12,203 nucleotides of DNA, taken from positions 1-12,203 of the forward strand of contig JAADFS010000324.1 of the NCBI GenBank assembly GCA_013152795.1, read 5' to 3'. The notes beneath the pieces are model-generated. The model saw only the letters and a list, made by a program, of their open reading frames with translations, was not told the DNA's origin and made no database searches. The stretch is from Deferribacteres bacterium (GTDB taxonomy: Bacteria; Nitrospirota; Thermodesulfovibrionia; UBA6902). Below, piece after piece: positions 1-8,019 of the stretch; position 1 is the stretch's first letter; every line of letters begins with the position of its first letter. Position numbers and translations under genes: made by a program.

Positions 1-23
1 TATTGAAAAAATGGAGGTGCTGA

Positions 24-1296
24 ATGAGTGAGATCATTGATGTCACGGCAAGGGAGATTCTCGACAGCAGGGGGAATCCGACGGTTGAGGTTGATGTCGT
101 GCTTGAGACAGGCGCACAGGGAAGGGCCGCCGTTCCCTCGGGAGCTTCAACGGGACAGAGGGAGGCGCTTGAGCTGAGGGATAAAGACAGGCGTTATTCG
201 GGAAAGGGAGTCCGCAAGGCGGTAAAGAACGTAAATGAAAAGATAGGGCCCAAGGTAATGGGCATAGAGGCTGCCGAACAGGCGTTTATCGACAACCTCA
301 TGATCGAACTCGACGGAACCGAAAACAAGAGCAGGCTCGGGGCAAACGCCATACTGGGCGTGTCTCTTGCCGTGGCAAGGGCCGCGGCCCTGGAGGCGGG
401 ACTCCCACTGTACAGGTATATCGGCGGCGCGGGTGCAAGAGAGCTTCCCGTACCCATGATGAATATACTCAACGGCGGCGCGCATGCCGATAATAATCTG
501 GATATACAGGAATTCATGATAATGCCGGCCGGTGCCAGGCGCTTCAGCGAGGCCCTGAGGATGGGATCAGAGGTCTTTCACAGTCTGAGGTCCATCCTGA
601 AATCAAAGGGGCTCAGCATATCCGTGGGCGATGAGGGGGGATTCGCCCCTGACCTGAAATCCAATGAAGAGGCGATCGTCCTGATTATCGAGGCAATCAA
701 AAAGGCGGGCTACAAGCCGGGCAGGGACGTGTTTATCGCCATTGATGCCGCGGCATCGGAATTTTACAACAGGGGTAAGTATCGTTTTGAAGGGAAGTCC
801 GTGGGTTCGGATTATCTGATAGATTATTACGGGCAACTGATAGAGAAATATCCCGTGGTGTCCATTGAGGACGGGTTGTCTGAAAATGACTGGGACGGCT
901 GGGAGGCAATGACGGAAAGGATAGGCGGAAAGGTGCAGATTGTAGGCGATGATATTTTTGTGACGAACCGGCAGATATTCTCAAGGGGAATAGAGAGGGG
1001 CATCGCCAATTCAATCCTGATTAAATTAAACCAGATAGGCTCTCTGACAGAGACGATCGATACCATGGAGACCGCGAAAAGGGCGGGATACACATCCGTG
1101 GTGTCACACAGGTCCGGTGAAACCGAGGATACGACTTGCAGACCTGTCCGTTGCAATGAATACAGGCCAGATCAAAACCGGCTCTGTCTCGAGGTCCGAG
1201 AGGGTTGCGAAATACAACAGGCTGTTGAGGATCGAGGAGGAGCTCGGGGCAGCCGCGGTTTACCGCGGCAGGGACGTGTTTTACAGTGTTAAATAA
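24..1296 (+). CDS. eno: Enolase (phosphopyruvate hydratase), frameshifted near the C-terminus
   Basis: Enolase interconverts 2-phosphoglycerate and phosphoenolpyruvate in cytoplasmic glycolysis. Visible motifs are the N-terminal ILDSRGNPT (residues 12-20), the SGAST loop (39-43), GDEGGFAP with the catalytic Glu (E204), the Mg ligands D241 (AIDAAASEF), E282 (SIEDGLSE) and D309 (GDDIFVTN), the catalytic Lys K334 (IKLNQIG), and SHRSGETEDTT (361-371). The start at 24 has GGAGGTG at 13-19, a good ribosome binding site. After codon 371 (ACT, 1134-1136) the frame fails. One T (1137) is followed by a new frame, 1138-1296, that reads ADLSVAMNTGQIKTGS and continues to FYSVK and TAA. The conserved sequence here is EDTTIADL, so the best explanation is loss of 2 nt from the Ile codon. 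The uncorrected frame ends at 1292 with 51 residues that do not resemble enolase. Repaired length would be 424 aa, normal for the family. Family identity is certain; whether the lesion is biological or a sequencing or assembly error is open. Confidence 0.93.
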
Positions 1297-1309
1297 GGAA
1301 TACGGTCAA

Positions 1310-1630
1310 ATGCGGAACGTAAGGCGCAGGCAGGTTCAGCAGAGCAGGAAAAGGAGACAACTGGTCTTTATTACATTTGCCGTCCTGCTCTCCATCTACC
1401 TGATGGTCAGTCTGATCATAGGCGAAAACGGCCTGGTGAAATATATGAAGCTCAGGGGAGCAAGGGATAAACTCTTGATGGAGACCGCCGCGATTAAAAA
1501 GCAGAACAACGAGATGAGGAACCGGATAGAGACCTTGAAAAAAGACCCTGAGCTTATCGAGGAATTTGCCAGGGAATACGGTCTTACGAAAGAGGGCGAA
1601 ATCATTTTCAAATTTGAAGACAGTCAGTAG
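1310..1630 (+). CDS. ftsB: Septum formation initiator, DivIC/FtsB family
   Basis: This 106-aa bitopic membrane protein has a basic cytoplasmic N-terminus (residues 1-16, rich in Arg/Lys), one transmembrane segment (about 17-38, LVFITFAVLLSIYLMVSLIIG) and a periplasmic coiled coil (about 45-78, ending in IETLKKDP). A short conserved tail follows (EEFAREYGLTKEGEIIFKF), which is typical of the DivIC/FtsB family. In known bacteria FtsB joins FtsL and FtsQ in the divisome and helps activate septal peptidoglycan synthesis. The ATG at 1310 was chosen because AAGGAA (1295-1300) lies 9 nt upstream. A GTG at 1286 is also in frame but would overlap the end of eno and has no better ribosome binding site. 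Location directly after eno is a common arrangement in Gram-negative bacteria. The eno stop (1294-1296) overlaps the ribosome binding site, which suggests co-transcription. Confidence 0.88.
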   Translation: MRNVRRRQVQQSRKRRQLVFITFAVLLSIYLMVSLIIGENGLVKYMKLRGARDKLLMETAAIKKQNNEMRNRIETLKKDPELIEEFAREYGLTKEGEIIFKFEDSQ

Positions 1631-1645
1631 TCTCCGGGAGGTCTT

Positions 1646-2017
1646 ATGTACGAGCTAATGGTGGAATCACAGTTTTCCGCAGCGCATCAGCTCAGGGGAT
1701 ATAAAGGCAAATGTGAAGAACTGCACGGCCATAACTGGAGGGTTCAGGTAACGGTCTCTTCGGAAAGGCTGGATGATACCGGAATGGTGATAGACTTCCA
1801 TGAGTTAAAGAAAATAACAAACGAGGTCATCGCCTCTCTCGATCATTCGTTCTTAAATGAAGTCTTTCCATTTACCGAAAAAAATCCTTCTTCTGAAAAT
1901 ATCGCCAAATGGATATTCGAGTCGATCAAGAAAAAAATCGGAAAAGACAGGTGTGACATATCGTCGGTTACTGTATGGGAGAATGAAGGCGCTTCGGCTA
2001 CTTATTATGAATCATAA
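1646..2017 (+). CDS. queD: 6-carboxy-5,6,7,8-tetrahydropterin synthase (QueD, PTPS family)
   Basis: QueD converts dihydroneopterin triphosphate to 6-carboxytetrahydropterin, the second step towards preQ0 and queuosine tRNA modification. The 123-aa length fits bacterial QueD. The zinc site is visible as H14 (FSAAHQL), H27 and H29 (CEELHGHNW). The catalytic Cys is C23 in the C-x3-HGH motif, characteristic of QueD. Further family motifs are MVIDFHELK (47-55), LDHSFLN (65-71, carrying the Asp-His pair) and VTVWENEGASATY (108-120, with the catalytic Glu). The start follows GGGAGG (1636-1641) at good spacing, 15 nt after the ftsB stop, so it probably belongs to the same transcript. No other queuosine genes and no preQ1 riboswitch are visible nearby. 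A eukaryote-type 6-pyruvoyl-tetrahydropterin synthase role is less likely given the C-x3-HGH motif and size. Confidence 0.92.
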   Translation: MYELMVESQFSAAHQLRGYKGKCEELHGHNWRVQVTVSSERLDDTGMVIDFHELKKITNEVIASLDHSFLNEVFPFTEKNPSSENIAKWIFESIKKKIGKDRCDISSVTVWENEGASATYYES

Positions 2018-2024
2018 AGACTAA

Positions 2025-2239
2025 TCTTACATTGGCATAAAAACATCGCCAGCGGGCAAGGGAGGCTGCCGGAAAAGCTTTATCTGCGATACCTTCAGGA
2101 AATATTTCGCACGGCATATTGACGTCTTTTGGAATTTCATTTCCCGTTAATTCCTGCAATAAAGAATTATTTCCAATATCCCATCGCTTTATAAAGGTTT
2201 TACGGCAGCCTCCCTTGCCGCGTTTATGCAACGTTAAGG
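2025..2239. repeat. About 215-bp imperfect palindrome, MITE/REPIN-like element
   Basis: The whole gap between the convergent queD and lipoprotein genes is an inverted repeat. The left end reads TCTTACATTGGCATAAA (2025-2041). The right end, read on the minus strand from 2239, is CCTTAACGTTGCATAAA. A perfect 17-nt match, GGCAAGGGAGGCTGCCG, occurs at 2055-2071 and inverted at 2203-2219. The arms continue inward with recognisable but diverged similarity (AAAAGCTTTAT against AAAACCTTTAT, GGAAATATTTC against GGAAATAATTC) to a centre near 2137 (GGAATTTCATTTCC). The element starts 7 nt after the queD stop and ends 1 nt before the lipoprotein stop, so as RNA it could fold into one long hairpin and serve as a two-way transcription end. 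No transposase is encoded. The 77-codon minus-strand reading frame through it is not a credible gene. A related copy lies at 10874-10938. Confidence 0.75.
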
Positions 2240-2240
2240 A

Positions 2241-3161
2241 TTATTCAGCTTCTCCGGCAAAGCTTATCCGGGTGCTGAAGGGGACGATGATCTCGCCGCC
2301 GTTATTGTCGCTTATGGATACCTTGACGTCATAAACGCCTTCATCTTTTGAAGTTACATTCCATGTAATCATCCCGGTGGCTGGATCAATGCTCATGCCT
2401 TCAGGGGCCTCTTTAAGTGCATATGTGAGTTCGTCCCCATCGGGGTCGGTCGCCGTAATCTGATATTTATATGTATTGCCCTCCAGATAAGGTTTTCTTG
2501 CCGAGAAAACCGGTACAGAGTTGAAGACCTTTGTATTGAGTCTGATAGTCTTTCCGTAATCCTCACCGTCGAAGGGAGTGACCTCCACGGTGATTATATC
2601 TCCTCTCTTCAGGTCTCCGTCAAGAAACTCCTCTTCCCCCGCAAATTTGCCGTTTACAGTCCATTTGTATTTGAACGTAATATTATCACCGTCGATATCG
2701 CTTGTTTTTATATCAACTATTATGGTAGAGTTAGCTCTCGGCATGGCAGGGGATAATTCGGCCCTGAGCGTCACGGGAGGCGTGTTTTTTATTATTATTT
2801 CGTTTGAAGGCAGTTCTTTTTTGCCTTTGACAACGACCGCGCGGACAATGTCTCCCTTTCTTAATTCGTCCGAAGTAAAACGGGTTCCCTTTGCGGATTC
2901 GACCTTGATATCATTGACATACCAGTTTATCTCTGCATCCTTCAGGATTGCCCTGTCCGCACTCAGTGAGATGATGCTTTGTCTGGTTGCGCTGGGTGGT
3001 CCGATGACTATAGCGGATTTTTTCGCTGCCGGGGCCTGGACTGCCGGAGTACGGCTGCCGGTTTCTGATGCATCTTTAACTGCAGGCTGTTCGCTGCTGC
3101 AGCCGAACAGGAGCATTGCCAGCAATATTGCAGGAATGCCTCTGCGGATAGTCCTAATCAT
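2241..3161 (-). CDS. Lipoprotein with Ig/cadherin-like domains, coupled to pilY1
   Basis: This 306-aa protein has a basic N-terminus, a short hydrophobic segment and a lipobox (LLFGC, Cys21), so it is probably exported and lipid-anchored. Residues 22-50 are an Ala/Pro/Ser-rich linker. About 50-126, 129-215 and 216-301 look like three beta-sandwich modules. The last has the pattern ATDPDGDELTYAL...P.GMSIDPATGMITW...DEGVYDVKVSISDNNGG, typical of putative Ig (He_PIG) or cadherin-like domains. The second has TSDIDGDNITFKY, so the modules may bind calcium between domains. The ATG at 3161 was chosen because it overlaps the pilY1 stop (ATGA, 3158-3161) and follows AAAGGTGA with 9-nt spacing; a TTG at 3170 is less likely. 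The position as last gene of the minor-pilin operon suggests a role in the pilus tip or outer-membrane handling of PilY1, but that is inference. No specific family name is recognised. Confidence 0.85.
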   Translation of the reverse strand: MIRTIRRGIPAILLAMLLFGCSSEQPAVKDASETGSRTPAVQAPAAKKSAIVIGPPSATRQSIISLSADRAILKDAEINWYVNDIKVESAKGTRFTSDELRKGDIVRAVVVKGKKELPSNEIIIKNTPPVTLRAELSPAMPRANSTIIVDIKTSDIDGDNITFKYKWTVNGKFAGEEEFLDGDLKRGDIITVEVTPFDGEDYGKTIRLNTKVFNSVPVFSARKPYLEGNTYKYQITATDPDGDELTYALKEAPEGMSIDPATGMITWNVTSKDEGVYDVKVSISDNNGGEIIVPFSTRISFAGEAE

Positions 3162-6100
3162 TGCAGGCAATCACCTTTCCAGTTTGTAAGGCCGCTCTTC
3201 AGCGGTTTCGGAGTGGAACTTTCAATTTCAAGGATGGCCCCTGTGGAATGCTGCTCAAAGCTCTTGGCGGTGCCGTCTTTCGTTATCTGCGCACTTAGAG
3301 ACGAGGACATCCCTTCACCGGCTTTTTTGACACGGGCGATTTTATCAATATCAAGAGATGTGCTGCCTCCCTTGGAGACCTCATCGGCTGCGTCTTTCTG
3401 TTCCTTGAACACATAATCCCTGTAAGCCGTACCGGTTTCATAATAGACCGCATACACATTGCTTTCTCCTATATCGCCGCACGATTCAACAGAGGGAATG
3501 TCGGGAATATATGTCGTCCACATCACGAGACCGCCCAGAACAAGGGGTTTGGTGATCATTCTTTCACCATTATGCACAAGGGACTGGCCCGTAAAATCCG
3601 TGCCCTCACCGAGTTGGCTGAAATACATCGCCCATCCTTGACAGTTATAAGAGGCGGTTATGAGATCAGACCATGTGCTCACCGTGCCGCCGCAGCCGCT
3701 GACGCCGCTGACGGTGCCGTCAGGGGCCACAGTGGACTTGGATATATCTATAAAATCAAAGGAATCGTAGGAATCATAGCAGGTTCCGTCCCAGCAACCG
3801 TCCTTGACGGCATAAAAGCCTCCGCTGTCTGTCTGGTTTTTATCCGATGTGCCCAGGAACTGTCCTGTTCCGAAAAAGACCCATAGGTTGGCCCTGTCAT
3901 CCATTGCCGCTGACGGTGCGGAAGTGATCCTCTTCGCCGCATCTTTGCCCACGCTGATGCTGTTTATATCTGCAATAACAGAGTTCGACCAGCCGAGGGG
4001 AGGTTCGGTCCCCTTTTTGGTGGTAATCCTGTGCAGCACAGTATTCCAGATACCGGCCTGCTGGTAATTTTCTCCTATGTATATCACATCCACATCAAAG
4101 TTCATATCAACATCAACAGAGACCGGATCAGACAGATAGGCGGTTGTGGAACCAGTGGATATTTTCCAGAAATTTGTGCCTTTTTGCCAATTGGTTATAA
4201 TTCCGTTGTTCCCCCCCGACATTTTAAGGACAAATATGTTCCCCTTCTGGAAAGCCGTGAGATTCGAGTTTGCGTTATAGTCGGTGGCACCGGAACCGAA
4301 GATTACAAACCAGTCATTACCGATTTTCGCGACAGACGGATAAGACATGCTCAGTCCGAGTTCAGAGTCGGAAAACGTCCAAAGGAGCACCGGATTCAAG
4401 GGATCAGTGATATCAAGGGCGAAATATTCGGGTGAGGCAGTGTAGGTATTGGAGCCATAGGTCCAGCTTATGTCCTTTCCGCCGTAACGGAACCCGCCGA
4501 TAAGCACTGTCCCCCAACCGTTTATATGAACAGTGTCGTCGGGGGTGAATATTTTCATATCCGTTATCTTGGGCTTTAAATCCACGTAGTATACATGCGT
4601 GTATTCAGGGTCGGTCAGCCACTTAAGGTGAGGCAGCAGGCCCCGCGGTATAAACGCCCAGAGTTCCTGCCCCAGTTCATGTCCGCCGGCGATGCAGTTG
4701 CCGCTGTCGTCAACGCCGTCGGCGCAGTATTTGAATGTGTTCTCATCATAGAAGCCTGCATTGAATGCATGAAGCATGCCGTCATTGGCCCCCGCATAAA
4801 CCACCTGTCGCCTGTTCAGGGCCGCATACCTGAACTCCGTATAGGAGCTGTCTCCATACAGGAGATCGTAGTTTTCCATAGGCTGGCCTACGGCGGTCGG
4901 CGTGGAGTATACGATATCCCCGAGTTTCCATACATTGCTCGTACCGTTAATGGTTATGCTTCTCTTTCTGTAGCCGTTTGTATGACATGAGTCGGTTGTA
5001 CCGGTGATATCGTCACCCCGGATCCAGTTGATGATATTGTCCGCCTCCGAAGGTTCATCTGCCCTCAGATACGGCTCAAGTACGGAAGACTGCGCCGTTG
5101 TGAAATCTACCGGTGATGAGCCGTCAATGGTCGTAAAAATGTTTCTCTCCACAGGAGGTGTTTTCCAGAGAATATAGCCGGCCTCCCATACAGGATTTAT
5201 GCTGCGAAGGCCGTCGGATTCGGGCTCGCTCTGACAGGAATCTCTCTGGCCGTCTCCGTCCGAATCACTGCATTTGTAGACCAGAGTTCCCTCATCAGGG
5301 TCATAATCCATAATAATTATTTTATCGGAGGCTAAGTCAAGAGAGTCGTTTCCGTTCGTGTCTTCACGCAGGTTTCCGTAACTGTCGACAAAGAGGGAAT
5401 GGAGATAGCCGAGCCAACTGCGTGAATCTTTCTTGGGATAGAAATACGCCTGGTATACAACGCCTTCGCCTCCGCCTGTTGTGGCGAGCACACTGGCTGC
5501 GGTTCCTGATGCGGACTTCCTGCTGATGTTTTCTATGGCCTTGATAAGTGTCGCTCCCAGTTCTTTGCCGTCTGAGGCCTTGTAATATGTGTCGGGTATG
5601 CCGTCAGGCCCGCCGGTTCCTTTTTTATCCCATTCCTGGCAGTTGTCGTCCATCGGCGGGGCGGACGGATCGCACGGCGCGGCAGGCAGTGTCTCTTTTC
5701 TGCTGTCCGCGGGATAATTAGTCCGGTTATACGGCCATGTATTGCCGTCGCCTGTTTCGTCATCCTCGACAAATCCACCGTACATCGCGGTCTGTTGCAT
5801 GGAATTTTCCCCTGCGTCCGCATCTCCGAAGATATAGACAGTGTAGTAATTCAGCGATTGTGTCTCTGGCATGCTCCTGATATCATTCACATGGGTTTTC
5901 CTTGCAGGAACAACAGGGTCAACGCTGCCGTTCCATTGCCCGTCGGAAATGAGAAGCACGAAGCTCTTTCTGCACGGCGCTGGTATCAATGACCCGGGAC
6001 TGTCAGGATCCTCCTTGTACCAGGGGTCTTTTGCCGATCCCACGCCGCCGATATAAGCGCTGTTGTTACAGCCTGAATGGGCATTGGTCTGAATAAAGTA

Positions 6101-7651
6101 GTCCCATGCCTCATTAAGCGCCTCACCTGTGGGCGTGCCGGAGTATGGAGGTATGCTCTGTATATCTTCCAGGAGTTCCTCCATAGAGCCTCCTTCACCC
6201 GTGATAGGATACTCCATGCAACCGTACCTGCTGTTGCTTGCGTAGATCATAAGCCCGAACCTCGGCGCATCGTCATCAAAGACCAGATCATTGTCCTTGT
6301 CGGAGACCTCCTGTATCACACCTCTTCTGTTGTCATCATCCACCTGGATGTTTGCATTTGAAAGTGTACCGACCTTGCAGGGATCTGTACAACTTTCCGT
6401 CTGGGTGCCTGAAGCGGCTGTATTAATGTCTTCCGCGGTCCAGACCGACGTATTAAAAGAGCCGTCGTCAAAGTCATCATCAGTACAGGCACTGCATATG
6501 AATTGGTCGTATTCTCCTTTGCCGAGTGTACCGATTGATGAATAAGAGGATGTCGCCATCCCCACGAGTACTGCAGAAGGCATGCTGACGGTTGTGCTCC
6601 CGTGCTGGGTCCATCCGTTAGGGCCTGTTGCAGGGTCCTCATCAGTGGAATAGTATGCCGTAAATGTGTCACCGCTCCTGACCAGGCGTACCCATACAGG
6701 GTAGCTGACATTTACGTAAGAGTCAAATGTGGTGGTGTCTCCTCCAGCGGTAAGACGGCGTGCAAATTGTAGACCGTACCCATAGGTGGCCATGACCATT
6801 ACATGCTGGCTGCCGGCGTTTGTACTGGCCCGTACCATCAGTCCGGCCTTGGCAAATGTTGAGCCTGTCTCCGAAGGGGCGCTTACAACGCGCAGCTTTA
6901 CATCAAAATCGCCGCTTACGGACTGGTGTATATAACGGAATTTATCACTGCTGCCCCATATGGAGGAACCGTCGGCCATGACGGTAAGATATCCGCATGT
7001 TCCGGCTGACCCGTAATTGCTTATTGATAATTTATGATCAAGGTCCGGATATGTGCCGCCCGAGAGGGTGAATGTACAGCCGAGGTTGTGATCCGAAAAT
7101 GTCTTCCAGCCCCCCTCACCTCTTAAAGTATGCACACTGCTGCTCGGCGGTGAAGTAATCGACCTGCCGCCTATCAGTGCCTTTCTCAGCAAGTCTATCC
7201 TTGACATTGTGGCCCAGTTAAGAAGGTTGCCTGAAATGCATCCGGAGGTATTGCCTATCTTATATTCAGGGTCTGATTCCGCGAATGAGCATAAGCTGTT
7301 TTCCACGAATTTACCGGCAGAGGTTGAATACTTGTAATATCTATCGCTCTTGAAATATCCGTAATATTCCTTGGCTGTATCATAGCCGTATTCAGGATAG
7401 TTGATACTGCTGGAAGTACCGCACTTTGCACGCCCGCTGCTGTAGCCTGACCAGCCGTTGCAGTCCAGATATGCGGGGAACTGCATGCTGCCGGATTCAT
7501 CAAGAACGAGGAGGATATTGGGCGGCTCTGCATTTGAAACAAAGGGAGGATATGCGGTATAGTCGTTAATATCGTAGGCAGGTGCCGCTGCGGGTATACA
7601 CAGGAAAGCTATTAATAAAACAACAAAAAAACAGCCATCTCTGTTTTTCAT
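3158..7651 (-). CDS. pilY1: PilY1-type type IV pilus tip adhesin/assembly factor
   Basis: This 1497-aa protein has a signal peptide (about 1-25, ending AAAPA). A von Willebrand A domain starts at PNILLVLDESGSM, with MIDAS residues D51, S53 and S55. It resumes after about residue 443 with RFGLMIY, GTPTGEAL (T506/T508) and LLISDGQ (D570). The C-terminal half carries the PilY1/PilC beta-propeller domain: VYSTPTAVG (914-922), VVYAGANDGMLHAFNAG (950-966), LWAFIPRGLLPHL (997-1009), GWGTVLIGGFRYGGK (1045-1059), ending near 1410. D796-x-D798-x-D800-G-x-x-D804 is a calcium-loop pattern flanked by Cys794 and Cys806. Between the vWA halves, about 222-400, lies a concanavalin-like domain (FAKAGLMVRAS, YPVWVRLVRSGDTFTAYYSTD), unusual for PilY1. 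In known systems PilY1 sits at the pilus tip, primes assembly with minor pilins and mediates adhesion and surface sensing. The start has GAGGGG just upstream, overlapping the previous stop. Confidence 0.93.
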   Translation of the reverse strand: MKNRDGCFFVVLLIAFLCIPAAAPAYDINDYTAYPPFVSNAEPPNILLVLDESGSMQFPAYLDCNGWSGYSSGRAKCGTSSSINYPEYGYDTAKEYYGYFKSDRYYKYSTSAGKFVENSLCSFAESDPEYKIGNTSGCISGNLLNWATMSRIDLLRKALIGGRSITSPPSSSVHTLRGEGGWKTFSDHNLGCTFTLSGGTYPDLDHKLSISNYGSAGTCGYLTVMADGSSIWGSSDKFRYIHQSVSGDFDVKLRVVSAPSETGSTFAKAGLMVRASTNAGSQHVMVMATYGYGLQFARRLTAGGDTTTFDSYVNVSYPVWVRLVRSGDTFTAYYSTDEDPATGPNGWTQHGSTTVSMPSAVLVGMATSSYSSIGTLGKGEYDQFICSACTDDDFDDGSFNTSVWTAEDINTAASGTQTESCTDPCKVGTLSNANIQVDDDNRRGVIQEVSDKDNDLVFDDDAPRFGLMIYASNSRYGCMEYPITGEGGSMEELLEDIQSIPPYSGTPTGEALNEAWDYFIQTNAHSGCNNSAYIGGVGSAKDPWYKEDPDSPGSLIPAPCRKSFVLLISDGQWNGSVDPVVPARKTHVNDIRSMPETQSLNYYTVYIFGDADAGENSMQQTAMYGGFVEDDETGDGNTWPYNRTNYPADSRKETLPAAPCDPSAPPMDDNCQEWDKKGTGGPDGIPDTYYKASDGKELGATLIKAIENISRKSASGTAASVLATTGGGEGVVYQAYFYPKKDSRSWLGYLHSLFVDSYGNLREDTNGNDSLDLASDKIIIMDYDPDEGTLVYKCSDSDGDGQRDSCQSEPESDGLRSINPVWEAGYILWKTPPVERNIFTTIDGSSPVDFTTAQSSVLEPYLRADEPSEADNIINWIRGDDITGTTDSCHTNGYRKRSITINGTSNVWKLGDIVYSTPTAVGQPMENYDLLYGDSSYTEFRYAALNRRQVVYAGANDGMLHAFNAGFYDENTFKYCADGVDDSGNCIAGGHELGQELWAFIPRGLLPHLKWLTDPEYTHVYYVDLKPKITDMKIFTPDDTVHINGWGTVLIGGFRYGGKDISWTYGSNTYTASPEYFALDITDPLNPVLLWTFSDSELGLSMSYPSVAKIGNDWFVIFGSGATDYNANSNLTAFQKGNIFVLKMSGGNNGIITNWQKGTNFWKISTGSTTAYLSDPVSVDVDMNFDVDVIYIGENYQQAGIWNTVLHRITTKKGTEPPLGWSNSVIADINSISVGKDAAKRITSAPSAAMDDRANLWVFFGTGQFLGTSDKNQTDSGGFYAVKDGCWDGTCYDSYDSFDFIDISKSTVAPDGTVSGVSGCGGTVSTWSDLITASYNCQGWAMYFSQLGEGTDFTGQSLVHNGERMITKPLVLGGLVMWTTYIPDIPSVESCGDIGESNVYAVYYETGTAYRDYVFKEQKDAADEVSKGGSTSLDIDKIARVKKAGEGMSSSLSAQITKDGTAKSFEQHSTGAILEIESSTPKPLKSGLTNWKGDCLQ

Positions 7652-7660
7652 GATGTCCCC

Positions 7661-8008
7661 TCACTGAGCAAAGGTTAATACCTTGATTTTTCTTATACAG
7701 CCTCTGCTTTTAAAGAGCCTTACGTCTTCCGCGCTGTCAAGATCACTCAAAGGTATTATCGTATTAAGCCTGCTGAAAACCCTTACCCCATTGCACAGTC
7801 TGTAACCTGTATTGTTTACGACGATTCCCCTTTTTGAGAATTCGTCCATTCTGCCTGTAATTATACGGTCGGAAGCCCTTACCATATTTGCATTTTCTTC
7901 AGTGTTTTCATGGGACATGGCGCCGGTTGCATTGACACTTGAAAATAATAGGAGCAGAACAAGGGAAAGCACCGGAGCTGAAATTATTTTCTTGATTACG
8001 TCTTTCAT
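7661..8008 (-). CDS. Small secreted protein between pilX and pilY1, PilY2-like
   Basis: This 115-aa protein has an N-terminal signal peptide (basic MKDVIKK, hydrophobic VLSLVLLLLFSSV, probable cleavage near NATGA at 26-30). The mature part is short, and its centre reads as a small beta-strand domain: GIVVNNTGYRLCNGVRVF (61-78), then SRGCIRKIKVL (101-111). Two Cys (72 and 104) could form a disulfide. It lies 9 nt upstream of pilY1 and 11 nt downstream of pilX. Position, size and the 'modification, Y-R, V-x-V' style recall PilY2 of Pseudomonas pil operons, although there the gene follows pilY1. Similarity cannot be confirmed by eye, so no symbol is given. The ATG at 8008 was chosen because it begins a clean signal peptide and follows GGGGG; the frame is open 39 nt further up, but that would overlap pilX. 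Confidence 0.7.
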   Translation of the reverse strand: MKDVIKKIISAPVLSLVLLLLFSSVNATGAMSHENTEENANMVRASDRIITGRMDEFSKRGIVVNNTGYRLCNGVRVFSRLNTIIPLSDLDSAEDVRLFKSRGCIRKIKVLTFAQ

Positions 8009-8019
8009 GTTTTCCCCCG

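Noticed and set aside
1128..1145. Programmed ribosomal frameshift in eno
   Set aside because: No slippery heptamer or downstream stimulatory hairpin was recognised, enolase is not known to use recoding, and a simple +1 shift would still omit a conserved Ile. A 2-nt loss is simpler.
1998..2231. 77-codon minus-strand reading frame between queD and the lipoprotein gene
   Set aside because: It lies almost wholly within the palindromic element, overlaps the end of queD, and its product has no recognisable domain or ribosome binding site.
2578..3189. 203-codon plus-strand reading frame with hydrophobic stretches
   Set aside because: It is antisense to the lipoprotein gene, whose lipobox, Ig motifs and coupling to pilY1 are clear; the hydrophobic look comes from reading the complement of a Lys/Glu/Asp-rich gene.
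4031..4435. 134-codon plus-strand frame and several others inside pilY1
   Set aside because: They are complements of the long pilY1 frame and lack domain motifs and ribosome binding sites.
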